From NCBI GenBank assembly GCA_008508345.1, contig QNGE01000270.1, positions 166,779 through 230,778 on the forward strand: a stretch of DNA of 64,000 bases, in the 5' to 3' direction. Shown here piece by piece: positions 1 to 11,979 of the stretch. The translations under genes and the position numbers were made by a program. The DNA is from Paragonimus westermani. Its lineage: Eukaryota > Platyhelminthes > Trematoda > Plagiorchiida > Troglotrematidae. The notes beneath the pieces are model-generated. The model ran no database searches. It had not been told where the DNA came from and saw only the letters and a list, made by a program, of their open reading frames with translations. How positions within the stretch are numbered: the stretch's first letter is position 1; every line of letters begins with the position of its first letter.

Positions 1-246
1 CGTGCTCCACAATAACAGCCACCCCGGATGGTTTACCACTGGAAACGTGATCAGAATGCATTGTAAACAGGATGTACCTGATAGATGAAAGCAGTCCGGG
101 CTTATTCGAGTGAATTTGAAAAATAGAAACTCTGTTTAATGGATAACTAACAGAACCAGGTAATCAGCAAGCCCTATGAAACAACACAGCTCCGTGTGCA
201 ACTCATCACACCTCCAGTTCTCCGGTTGTATAATGAAGACTGTCGG

Positions 247-250
<4 letters not shown>

Positions 251-282
<32 letters not shown>
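251..282. repeat. (TA)16 microsatellite
   Basis: About 32 bases of uninterrupted alternating T and A. It lies in AT-rich DNA with no gene signal around it. Confidence 0.95.
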
Positions 283-283
<1 letters not shown>

Positions 284-3200
284 GCTTTCTTCTGTTCCTG
301 TCTGACAGGTTATGTTGGTTGAACGTCACGACAGCTTTCAAAACGAATCCAGGAACAACAACAACGGTGGTTGGGGGACGGGGAAACAGGAACCGTTATG
401 AGCGATATGCTCGGTCACTTGGCTGAGCCTTCCAATTAGTCTGTCCTGTGCTAAGTAATTCATCAAAGGCTTAATTAGGTCACTCTGTACTATAGAAGTG
501 AAGGGAATCAGGCTGCCTGTCCTGACAGATTTAATGAAAAACGGTTTATTCAGGCGTTGCGTCTATCCTGGTATCAGATCGGCCGATCGGTGGTCAGTTT
601 GCCTGGGTGAGCCAATGAACGGACGTTAGGAACCAATCATACCGTCACCAACTGATTACCGAGTGACTTGGTTTTTCCATTATAGATCCGTTAGATATTG
701 TCATCTAACTCTACGTACTCTTTATATAGCTGACGAATTAACGAAAGCATGTGATTGCTAGCATAACTTCAGCCTCCAGGCCGTGTAATCATCAGACTCT
801 TTTCGGTAAAGTGAAACTATCTTCCAGATCTCATAACTAATTCTAATCAGCTACTGGATTTCTGTGTTGAAGTATGTTGATCAATAATATGTACGTTATA
901 TTAGATGGTCTACTTCTGGATTTATTTTCTTCTATCTGGTTATCTTTCATTCTTCTTAGAAACTTCGTTTCGCATCAACATTTACACCCTCTGATTTTCC
1001 CAAACCACTGTGCTCACTGATTATCATTCTGATTGAACTGCTCACTACAGGATCTGGTAGGCATAACCATGATAAGTTTCTGTCTGCAACCCTTTTATAA
1101 AACCCTATAAACTACACCGTTTAATGGTTCGATTGCTTTGAAGTAGTCAGCGTTATTTTTGTTACACTTTTCACAAATCAACCCACATGACTGAGAACAT
1201 TTCTTACTGAATCTGTATTAGTTGATTGATAAGATCCGGTGTGACAGTTATTGCTCATTTTGCACGAATTCCTGGATGTTTTTTCTTGTCTGCTCATGGA
1301 AGAACAATGCTCACATTCATTCTTCAGCTACAGCATTTGGACTGATCCACGGTCTAATGGAGTGTATTCGTGATAATTCTTACATATATACGGCAAGCGT
1401 GTCCGATGAGTACATTCATTCATTGTCTCCAGTACATGTGTCTACAGTAAGCACAAAATGTGTGCAAACTGTTCGACTCACGTCAATTCAAGTCAACAAA
1501 CTTCTTTGTGCACCCTGAGAGGCGAATATTTAGCATTTGCACAGACAGTTGTTCAGCACACAGACCAATAAAGTTTTCACCGTAGTTTTGCAGTTGCTTC
1601 TTTCTCAGAAATATTGAGAGTAATGTGAGGCCACGTTAACTGAGGGAACCGTATGCATGAAGTGGATATACATTTTTAGAAGGACTCCAATAAAGAGGAT
1701 GATCGAACTCGGTCAACGTTGTGAAGGTAATCGAGATTCACGTTTTAACATGTTGAAACACGACAGATTCAGTGAGACAATAACGGGCAATGCTGTTGCA
1801 TTTAAACAGATGCCTCATGGATCTGGGAAGAAAAATAATCAGAGAACAGTATAGTCAGAAAGACAGGATATGCGTCCATTTACAATACGGATTTGAAAAC
1901 GACTTTAACTATGAAGCGTAAGTCGTGAGAATTACGCCTGGTCATGTCTTAACGTGATACCTAATTACCTGACAGGTTGGACCAAGAAAGAAACTAGTAG
2001 ACAACTTCTATTTGGAAATAAGCACCAAAAAACTGCTAGTACCTTGTGTTTCTAAGACATGGAGATAAAATAATCAATAGATTTGAACGTATTGGGCGTT
2101 AGGAAGAAATCGAAGGTGTAAAATTAACTTGTGTTGCAACGAAATCCGTATTCCTACCGGTTGTTGCACATCGTTAGAATCTTTATCCGCTGGTGTTGAT
2201 TACATTCTGTCATTCGCACCGTAATCATATTTGTCAGATGGGATCCACGTTGATGAACATTCCCGTGATTAGCTTAAACGTCTGTCCTACAGATATTAAA
2301 CTGGATGAAGGTTGTAAATTACTTGATAAGGTTTATCAGTTTATACTGCCTAGTTTACAACTCTCTCAGTTGACTACCGTCGTGACCATCATCATTAACA
2401 TCAGCCATGCCCCTGAAGAATAGGTATTTTGGCTCGGGATACCGCTCACCTCAACAGTGATGTTGAATAACCCAAGAGAACAAGTGCTACTGACACGGTT
2501 ACGGAACAGTATCAATAGTACTAATAACAAAAGTGGACTGACCGAATGAACCAGAGATGGTATGATTACTGTGTTATATAACGGGCAGTTTCGTTGTGAG
2601 TAGTACACTACTCACAAGTAGTGTATTACCACGGGCGACATTCGGGAACAAAAGGACAAGCCCCGAACACAACGGACAAGAATAGACTATCGGAACAGTG
2701 TGTACATAATGTGTGCAAACTTTCACCAAGGCGAATGACCACGTACTGTCACCCAATGTATGTGAGTGCATGTCTGTCGTGCAAATGAGTGCACGCGTTT
2801 GTGGTTTAGTTTTTGACATGACCTGTACGGAAGTTTGCGCAACAAGCCAACTTGTTGGTCAAGCGTCTTTTGTGGACACAACACTGGTACACCATTGGCT
2901 GTGACGAACTGCCATTTGTTGTTGAGATCGTGTGCGTATGATTTGTTTTTGTCTCGAATGGGGGATGAAATTCTGCACGTGCAAAGGGGAGAGATTACCT
3001 GAAGATGCTAACTTAATAAGTTATCTTCATTGATATAAATGATTCCACTGGGAAGCATGAAGGACAAACCGCTCTAGAGAATTCACTCTTGGTTCTCCTC
3101 AAATTAGGTCAACATCTTTTGTTTTCCCGAAGACACTCTCTAATTGTGTCAACGATGATAAATACAGGAGCCTTCTTCGTCACAAGACTTTGAACTAGGA

Positions 3201-6200
3201 AACTCCTCACTATTGTTTCCACTGATAGATTCAGAGCTATTCTGCTCATAACCTGCTTCACTACTCTCATCGACTGATAATTTACTATAAATATTCTACG
3301 ATTCTTGTCGGATGGACGTGTACCGTAAATATGTAAAACTTATGGCCATTGACGTCTTTGTTTGGATGTATCTGATATGCACAGAAGCGCGTGACTGTAA
3401 ATCGGTATATTTAAACTGTGAATTGTAGTAGTTATTTTCACTGAGTTATCAGTGTTATATGCATTACTCATACTTGCCTCTAACTAACACACTTTGCCCG
3501 TCCAATTATTAATATGTAGATGTATTCTAACGAGTTTCTACAGGCTGATTTTCTATGGGAATAACATATTGGACTGTATTTGTGGCCCTGACTGCTACGG
3601 AATAGAGACACCAATAAGAAGATGGAGCCTTCTATCACCTACGTATGATCTATAACAACTCGATTTCACCAGTGAACAAACTCTCGGTAGTTGTGAAACT
3701 AGACATGGCGATCTATAATCACTGCCCTGTGTACTTTGAAGAACCACACCTAAGAATTCTGACTCGCGTGAACGCACTTTTTCCTGCTGTGTAATCAATA
3801 CGGATGAATCAAATCAGGAGCAATATACGATTGCAGAGTATGGTGAACGATGTGCTACGTATGAATCAGCGTGTATTTAATACAGAACAGTTGAGAAATG
3901 AGACAACGCAAATGTTCATTGCATCCACACCGTGAATCACCAGCATCAGTGTTCAGATACACACGCCAAGTGACTGGCTAATCGGCGGGCAGACAAATCG
4001 CATCATTGTATTCCGCCAAAGTGATTTAACCACAAAGTAGCAGTACAAAAATAGTATCCACCTGAACTCATGTGTTTGTAAACATGCTAAGGAGAACACA
4101 AACGGCTAGAATTTGTTAGAAAATTTGATGCGTTGCTAAGATTTTTCAACTCCCTAATTGGTCACGGCTGAGCAGTGTTCACGGGTGGTTAACAAGGAGA
4201 GGAATCACAGTGTGCTAAACTTAAGGCAGTGCAGTCTCGAACGGTTGTCCAAGCTTCATATATCTGCAAAACCCATAAGGTTACTTACTACTACCCTATT
4301 ATTAACCGTCTGAATGGAAATCGCACAATAATCCACACGGAAGGTGGTTAATTTCTGAATCTCAAGTGCATCCACATCATCAGTCAAGTGTGTGGTACCC
4401 ACGGTCCAGTGAAACGAAGCTCTGTTCAGTAGTAGAAGGAACATACCATTTGCAACATCTATTGACATAAAAACGTATAAAGTACTTTCACACATAATGA
4501 TAAGGAATCCACCACGATTTAGGGGGGTACATTCTTGGTGTTTTAGCAGATGATACCAACATCAATGGATAGCAGGTAGTGAGCTGCGACTCACATCTAA
4601 ATGCGCATTGGCAAGTTATTTTCTCATGAAATCACAAGTTTCGAACATTTGCCCATACAATTTCGGACTACTGAATAAGAAAGAACTATTTGCGTTCTGT
4701 TCACAAAAAGAAGCCAAGAGATTGATTAACAGGCAGTTCTCACTCGGCACTAATGTTGAATTTTTGGTGCATTCCAGCAAGGCATATGTATTAAGACGAG
4801 AAGAACAACACAATAAATGAAAAGATTAAGATAAAGAAATCTCAGACATTGGGAAACAGGCTCAACTAATTTGGACATTGCTATATCTATAAACTCTTAA
4901 ATAGGCGAATAGTACAGTCGCACTTTACAAACGGTGAAGATGTGTTTGTTGATAGTCTCTATGGTATTATGTCCAGCCTATTCTCCTATTTGAATGATTT
5001 TACAGTAATGAAGTAGACAGTTAATAAGTACCAAATGATAAACTGATGTGAGCACCTTGTTTCGTTTTGGAATGCAAAGTAACTTTCAGATATCTCTGTG
5101 ATAAGAATAACTAAAACTGTGGAATACAGTCAATTCGCTTGCCAGTTGGTGTGAAGATATTTCAAAGGTCCGTTAAGTTGTAGAATCACTACCTTTCATT
5201 TCCCCTAAGATATAGTTGGTATGAGTAACAAAAATTCTCTCAGATGACGCGTATATTGAAAAAGACAATAGTTAATGTTATTTGTTTGATCTAAACAAGG
5301 ATGTACCCCATTGATTGTGAACAAACCAAACGTATGACACATCGTTCTGAAATAAACCGATCGAAAAGTCCTATTTGAACAGAAAATCAGAAGTGAACTA
5401 TACCACGGAAACTTGAGTCTTGTACATATTCCTTTAAAGTGAATAACTAGAGGGTACCTTGTACATCTCTCATGAACTTAACTATCGACCATAATGTTAT
5501 CATTGAGCACCACGTGATAATTGTACATGATTAGCTTGTCCATTCTCTTAATCGTTCTGTTAGGTTTGTGATAAGCTAACATGAAAGTTGTGCTTAGTCT
5601 AAATGTCCGCTAAAAATTCAACACATTTGCTTAGGGGTAAGTTGTGGTTTCCAGAAAATTTTAAACACCAAACAAATCACAATAATATCAGGAAACAGAA
5701 TCCTACATTTCCTGACCAGATTTTTATATCAACTAGGTATGGTAACACAGACGATTCGTTTGTGCTACCTATAGGAGGAAGAATGTGAATGAGGGGTGTG
5801 TGGTAAATCGCCGCCAAACGTAGCAACCGTATAGGATTAGTTGTATAAACTACACTAAATGCCGGGAATTGTGAAATGAGCGGTTTGCTTTCAGGTGCTG
5901 TCTCCACGTTTATTGTCGAGTCTATCTGTTTCATTACACACTGAGCCCATTTCACATGTTTTGGGTTAGTCAATAAGGAAAGTGTCTCTCGGATTTATCA
6001 ATAAAAATAGGCGAACATGGTATTCACGGGCCGATTTTGTGTACCCGTTAACTAGTAACATCTGAGAGGAACAGGCTTGTTTTTCCGTAGTGGCGGTTCG
6101 GTTTGGGAGGCAAAAGGCCTCAATTCACGGATCCCCATAAGTGTGAGTACATTAAAGGGTTATGTCGTGCACACCGTCCAAATATACAAAATCTCCCAAC

Positions 6201-6615
6201 TTATACTTCGATCTCGCAGAAACTTCTCTTTGGTATCATAGAATGCAAGTGACAGTCTATCGAGTGGCCACCGCCTGAAATTTATCATGACGACAAGCAT
6301 TGGTCACTAGAACACTAGGATGATGAACCTTGTGTCTTCGGCTCGCCCGAATCACAATAATCTAATCGCCGAGAGGAAAAAATACCTTTTTCACGAACGA
6401 TGAATCATGCCGTCGCTGAGTGTAGATTACCATTAATAACTATCACTCACACATCCGGGTTGTTAGCTGAGAGACTTTAGGTCAACACGGATCCCAGCAA
6501 CTCCGTCTTGCAAACAAATGAGTCCAGAGACCCATGCAAAACTCACGGGCGGCTGACCATTGTTCCTTTGGTTTAAATAGGAAAACTGAACTGTATGGTC
6601 GTCATAGCTACGTAG
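283..6615. other. AT-rich stretch with no supportable gene
   Basis: Only short chance frames, most without an ATG, interrupt frequent stops on both strands. I saw no exon with matching acceptor, donor and protein-like composition, no LINE protein motif and no tRNA fold. Confidence 0.6.
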
Positions 6616-6990
6616 TCTGTTCGGTCCGGACGTGGACACTAGGCTATGGAAGATTCAGTATTTTGAGTAAACGTAGGCCGCACGGCACCGCGATTATCCG
6701 AACTCATTCGGCAGTACCATCCGGTGTGGCTAACTCGGAGCTTGGCAATAACCTGCTCGTCTTTTATCATTGCGCACTTAATGGAGTCCAACCAGTCAAT
6801 CGATCTCCATGACTCATTCCGTCCTCTCTGTCCGGCTCCTGATTTTCAATCAAAACAGATCAAACAGCGTTTGTTAGCAGTCGCAGAAGCGATATCCATC
6901 CGATTACTCTCCCTCCACTATGTATTCAAAAACGTTTCGTCAAAACACTAAATCTTCCATGACCTGGTGTCCATGTCCGGACCGAACAGA
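6616..6990. mobile_element. MITE-like element with about 58-bp terminal inverted repeats
   Basis: The left end (6616-6675) starts TCTGTTCGGTCCGGAC and is matched in inverse complement by the right end (6933-6990), which finishes GTCCGGACCGAACAGA. The arms align over nearly 60 bases with a handful of mismatches. The 257-bp interior has no transposase-like reading frame. I see no convincing target-site duplication. Structure and size fit a non-autonomous DNA transposon; the superfamily cannot be told from one copy. Confidence 0.8.
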
Positions 6991-9299
6991 TTGCATAATC
7001 ATGACCACTATCTTAAGAACCATCAATAAATTGTATGACTAAACTGTATAGTGTTCATTTCTCCAATCTAGTAAACTAACCTTGGGCTGGTTACATATGT
7101 GGAGCGCAGATCAGATTTTAGCTTACCGGAGCAACGTGTGAAGGTTTTTTACCGAATGTTTCGTGCAGTTTGCTGATCCGCCCTTCGGCCACTCTTTAGA
7201 CGAGCCCGAAAATCGGCCCGACAAGACTACCGCATTGTTTCTTCTTAGGGGAATTAGGTTTTGTTTCAGTCTTCCAAAAATGTTTCTCTCATAGACCTGG
7301 GGAAAAAGTTCCCTTTATAACTATGTTTGATTGGGAATGTTTCCTCTTCCGAATGCATCCTGCATCTCAGTTAGCAAGTCAATCAGAAACTGGGCGGGGA
7401 TGCATATCATTCCACGGATTTGAATTAGGGCTCTAGCTGTGGTATTTCTGGGGCAATCCTCAGTTCACTACTTACCCGGTGACCACAAACGAGACGTTGA
7501 TTGAGTAATCACTTGTGCAACTTCAGCCATAATAGCCTCAGGGCAATTTTAATCGACAATACAGCAAGCAAGACTTCTCAGTCATGTGAAAAGCCAAACT
7601 TTAACTTCACTCAAATTATTAATCATTATTTTTACCGCTAATCACGGACTTCTGATGATGGTTGTCTTTTCGGGCTATCGGCAGTGTGTCCAGAGTTCAC
7701 ACCAAAGGACGGTCGGTTTAATTCTTAACCGGAGTCACCGTTTACTGCCATCCTGTTCAACTCTACAAATGCAAATAAATAGCAACAGCCGCTACACCTA
7801 TGTGTATGTAACACCTATTAAATTGTCACGTTATAACCCGCTTCATTCTGTAGTGAACTCTGGTTATGTGTGCCACTACCTACACGATACATTCTCCATA
7901 TCACATTGTTCACTCACTCTATCTCTCTGTCTACCCGAGTTTGGACGCTTGTGCCGGAAGCCTGTCAAGTCTACAGGCAGCCACAAGTCCGGATGACTGT
8001 CCGATTGGTAGATTTGTGTACGAAATCAGCTTGACCTGCCCTGTTTGCCCACGATGACCCGGCCGTCACTACTGTATCAGTACACGTGTGTGCCTCTCTA
8101 TTAGCTAGTGAGTTCAAATCGGGCACAAAACTCGCAAACTGAGTGTGGTATATATGAGGTCATCAATATCCTGACCTGAAACTAGGCTGACCTCATTAAT
8201 GACACATCGTTGTATTGGCCTCCAAAACGCCTTAATGAATTTTCCATTAACCTCAAACCTAGCAGTGACCCCAATTTGTGTATTGTCTTCACCAGCCGGC
8301 AGTTTGAGGGTTAACCTCAGTAATTAAGATTGCGTTTAATTAGCATCGTGGTCTAAGACAGTAGAAGCTAACGGATTCGTAAGTATCCGACAGACGATAT
8401 ACACGAAGCTGGCTGTCTTTCCGTTAGGAGTAACTTCACAATCCAACCTTAGAGGGTTGTTCAAATTGGATTACAAAAGTTTGAATACCTCCGCAGCAAA
8501 TATGGCACTAATTAACTAAATAATTTTGGGTGTAGTATTTACTCGTTTTTTTATTGATTGCAGTTACTTAATTTATATTCAGATTAACACGAAATTACAA
8601 GTTGTAGTGGTCTACTCTCCACCCACTTCGAGTGGCCTCTATCATCGAAGATATACTCCTGAGACATACTGTGACCTTTCTGTCACGTTTGACATTTTGA
8701 TAACTCGGGTGAGCCGGAGTGGTGAGTATGATTTGAAGACCTGAGATGGCACCGTATGCTGTTTACTACCCAGGGGTTTTGTGACTTCTAGTTCCTCTGT
8801 GCAATTTACAAGAAGGATAGATGAGTTGCAAACGACATTCCCAGTGGGCTCACATTTAGGCCGGCATAAGAATACTGATCGATTTTCCCCTCTGATGCTT
8901 AGGGTGCCTGTGAAATAACTCCGATCGGTTATTCGGAGTAGTAAACGATCTATGCATACAAGGCCCACAAAAATTCGTTCCAGTAAAAATACTAAGGTTT
9001 CACGAGAAAAATGTACGACTTACCTAAACTTTCACTAAGATTTTTGGCATGTTTGTGGCTGTTGTAGTATCCTCAGCACACACCGACTGTATGACTCGGC
9101 ACTCATGTGCTGCGTCCATCATCCGGTAGCGATATCACTAACACAATAACCACATAGTATACTGCTCGCATGATTAAAATTGTGCTATTCAAAAGGTCAA
9201 CATAGTTGTTATTGACCTCTAATCGGAAGAGTCAGCAACTGTCCAGCAATCTTGTTTAAGTTATCAGTCCTGATGAACCATTGAAATGCGCACCAACAG
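6991..9299. other. AT-rich stretch with no convincing gene
   Basis: No exon supported by both splice sites and composition. It holds a cluster of AGGTCA-type half-sites at 8157-8193 and a minus-strand cysteine-containing frame at 8642-8968 that was considered and not accepted. Confidence 0.55.
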
Positions 9300-9456
9300 G
9301 GGCATTCCGGACAATTGTTTTCAAAGCTAATGAAAGAGGAACTAAAACAGTGTAAGCACAGCTCAGCCGGTTTGGAGGTGAACACACAAATCAGACAGCC
9401 AACTTGAAAATAAACCAAATCCCCGACTACTCATCAGTAATCTACTCATCAGTAAT
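9300..9456 (+). mobile_element. Old SINE copy, tail of the fold-back family
   Basis: The segment ending CAACTTGAAAATAAACCAAA followed by CTACTCATCAGTAAT matches the inverse complement of the tail at 42903-42960. The body upstream is strongly decayed. The last 15 bases are exactly duplicated in tandem (9427-9441 and 9442-9456). Confidence 0.5.
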
Positions 9457-10599
9457 ACAAATCAGAGAAAAAATAGGGAGGGTCAACTTCTAACGGATCG
9501 ACTTTGTACGGGCTAACACCATGATCATTATCAGAAAGTACATCGAGGCGATTATCCGATGGAAGTCGGATTATTTATCATTTATGGGACAAAGTTGACT
9601 TAGGTCATAAGGTGTTAAGTTTAGGAAAACTGCGGTTTGTTGGATTACCTGAGTGAGTGATGTTAAGTTCACCTGGTGTAACTGCTACGGAAGACTTCGA
9701 GTTTTGAGGGGAAAGTATCAATCATCAATTAAGATGGTCCAACTGTTTAGGAAGAAGAAGGTTCCATGGCTGAGTGGGAAGCGGTATGGATGAGTGGGCA
9801 AAGTGAACTGTAAACCTGTGAACAGCCAGACTTATGAAGAAGAAGCCTCATCGGCAGAGGAGAGGTTCGAACGGTTCAAAATGAATTGCGGAATTCGCTC
9901 CTTTTTCTAGTTAGCACACTCGCCAAATCTAAACAGCATTGGAAACGCCTGGGACTAATATGATCGCAGGGCAGAAGATCGAAAGCTTATACCCAATCAC
10001 AGTGGTCTGAAATAAGTTTTGAGAGGGGCCCGGGACCGTGACTACATCTTTTAGTTTGATTAAGTTAGTTGGATAGCAAAAGCATGGGGGACAACACAAG
10101 CCATTGAGATCAGCGTACATTTTTACCACTGAAGCTCAGAAGTACATCCAGCTGGGACATTCGAGCTTTCATTGGTCAAGGTAATCCGCATGCTCGTCTA
10201 GTGCGCATAGTGAACAGTATTTAACTGGAATGTTGGTTGCCGAATTTGGTGCAGTACGTGTGAAACGGTTGTACATGTACTTGATGTCCGCTTTAGTTCC
10301 TCGCACACCTTAGTTCATCTTTGCCTAGCCCCGGGACTCTGTCCGCAATTTTGGTTACTAAAGTACAGAGCGTGTATGGTCACGATTACGATTGTCCACT
10401 AACACGACTGAACCATTCAGTTACAGTCCATTTTTCAACCGGTTTTCAAGGTGAAAACCAGCCCATGTCCACTTCTAAGGTTTGGTCGCGGGCTCAGTAC
10501 AGCCTAGTCACGTGACTTGCTCATACAAGGGGTCTACCGATCAGAGCACTACCACTCGAGGGGTTTAGCGCGTTTAAACAAACATGAATCTGCCAGGTT

Positions 10600-11044
10600 T
10601 GATTGGTTCAGCAAACAGGCTTGACCTTATGATTGGCCTATTCAAGTCTACGGTGGGTAGGTGACTGTTGCACGTCTCGGTCATTTGTGCGCGCTCACCT
10701 CCCGGCCAAAGACCCCCGTTTGGCACCGCGTGACGCGCCATCAAGCTCATAAAGTCGGAGTGCCGTATGGGCGTCACCCCCCTACACACCACGCACCTGC
10801 AATCTTTTCACATGCACGTGCGTGTTGTGTATGTGTGTCTCTGTATGTGCGCTGTTATGTCCACACCCTGGGGTCAGCACAAGTTGGATACCGTGAGCCG
10901 TGGAGCTGACAATCCGAAGGCCACACTAGAGACTTCATCGTCGTGGTGTGAAGTAGTGGTCACAGTACGTTAGTTGTTTTGTCCACGCCGTGTCTTCTCC
11001 TGGGGTCGGATACAACGACAACGAAGCGGGAGGTTGTGGAAACA
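10600..11044 (+). promoter_or_regulatory. CG-richer island upstream of the p53 start; likely promoter and 5' leader
   Basis: Base composition shifts visibly: CG steps are far commoner from about 10,660 to 11,980 than in the DNA on either side. The frame of exon 1 has its last upstream stop at 10949, and the first ATG after it is at 11045. I see no TATA box or initiator I would defend, so the transcription start is not placed. Confidence 0.4.
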
Positions 11045-11281
11045 ATGGAACACGTTCTGCCTATGCCCACGGAATCGGACCATCCGATCTGCAGCAGCGT
11101 CCAACTTTTGCATCCTGCTGTTCGGCCTTTCGAAGCTACCAGCTTTCCCGAACACATTTCACAGCTGCTTAGTGGTGTGCACACGACTTGCACAAACGAG
11201 TCGGGCGTCCCCACAACCAGCTTGCACGCCACTGAGCGGGCACGTACAGGCCTGGCGTTTGCCATGGATTTGATCCGCATG
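11045..11281 (+). CDS. p53: p53/p63 homologue, exon 1: transactivation-type N-terminus
   Basis: Starts MEHVLPMPTESDHP at the first ATG after an in-frame stop (10949) and reads 79 codons to a consensus donor, ATG|GTAAGT, in phase 0. The peptide SFPEHISQLL fits the MDM2-binding pattern of p53 (F-x3-W-x2-L) with Ile in place of Trp. The exon ends FAMDLIRM, close to the ISMDCIRM segment of TAp63, itself near an exon end in vertebrates. The known role of this region in the family is recruitment of coactivators and MDM2. The call rests mainly on linkage to the clear DNA-binding exons downstream; alone the N-terminus would be too diverged to name. Other frames are also open here because the DNA is GC-rich, but none has this donor and this resemblance. 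Confidence 0.65.
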
Positions 11282-11647
11282 GTAAGTGTCACGCCGCTTT
11301 CGGATCTGGGCCGCTCCAGTCCGAACTTGTTTCCGTAATCATCGCATGTCTGACATGTACCAACACAACATCCATACGCAATTCTGTTTCCGTTTTTGCA
11401 TGCGCAGGCAGGCCTCATACACAATCGTTCTGGCACTCGTGCATGAACGCACACGTGCACGCGCAGTTACACACAAACTAGCGTCAGAACAGTTTTCCAC
11501 ATCGGATCGCAATAACTTGTTATTGCTTGCTCTGGGAGGACAGGAAGATGTGCGAACAAGTGTGCACCGATCTGAGTGATCGGTTCGAACCGAAGCTTGA
11601 CCGCAGATATAAGCACTGGTGGGCCTCATTTGTCCACCGCGTCCGAG

Positions 11648-11979
11648 TTTGCTTTGCATTACCCCATACATGAGCTTTTTCGTACCGGTCGTTCTGAATG
11701 CATTCCGGTCCTTTATTTCCAGCCCAACAACGAATACGTCGTCCCATATTGCAAACAGGAGAGCGCCACAACACCAACGCGGTCGGTTTCGCGAAACGCA
11801 CTTAATTGCTCTCCGACAGTCACATCCACTCCTGGAACTTTCTCGCGACTGCCTACCAGATTCAACCTCAGTCCTACGGTCTACACAGATCCTGAGTCAA
11901 ATGCAACACTCCGTGTGGAGCCAGTCGTGGATACGGCAATGCCACCAAAGAAACTCACCAGTGACGACATCCCCGTGTT
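11648..11979 (+). CDS. p53: p53/p63 homologue, exon 2: low-complexity linker before the core domain
   Basis: Open frame from 11576, after a stop at 11573, to the donor GTT|GTAAGT at 11980, leaving two bases of a codon. Those two (TT) plus the first base of exon 3 (A) make Leu, so the junction with 19528 is in phase. The peptide is Thr/Ser/Pro-rich and ends PPKKLTSDDIPV, matching the position and character of the linker between transactivation and DNA-binding domains. The 5' end is unresolved. The only AG in the right phase to follow exon 1 directly is GTCCGAG|TTT at 11647, a weak acceptor. A short extra exon around 11544-11559 feeding an acceptor at 11606 would also keep phase. Treat 11648 as provisional. 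Confidence 0.55.

Noticed and set aside
8642..8968. Minus-strand frame with several Cys and Asn-glycosylation-like sites
   Set aside because: An acceptor-like AG is present, but the possible donor (GTCTTC) is poor and no family is recognised.
10960..11460. 166-codon minus-strand frame over p53 exon 1
   Set aside because: Shadow of the GC-rich exon; starts with a repetitive Cys/His/Arg-rich run and lacks splice support.
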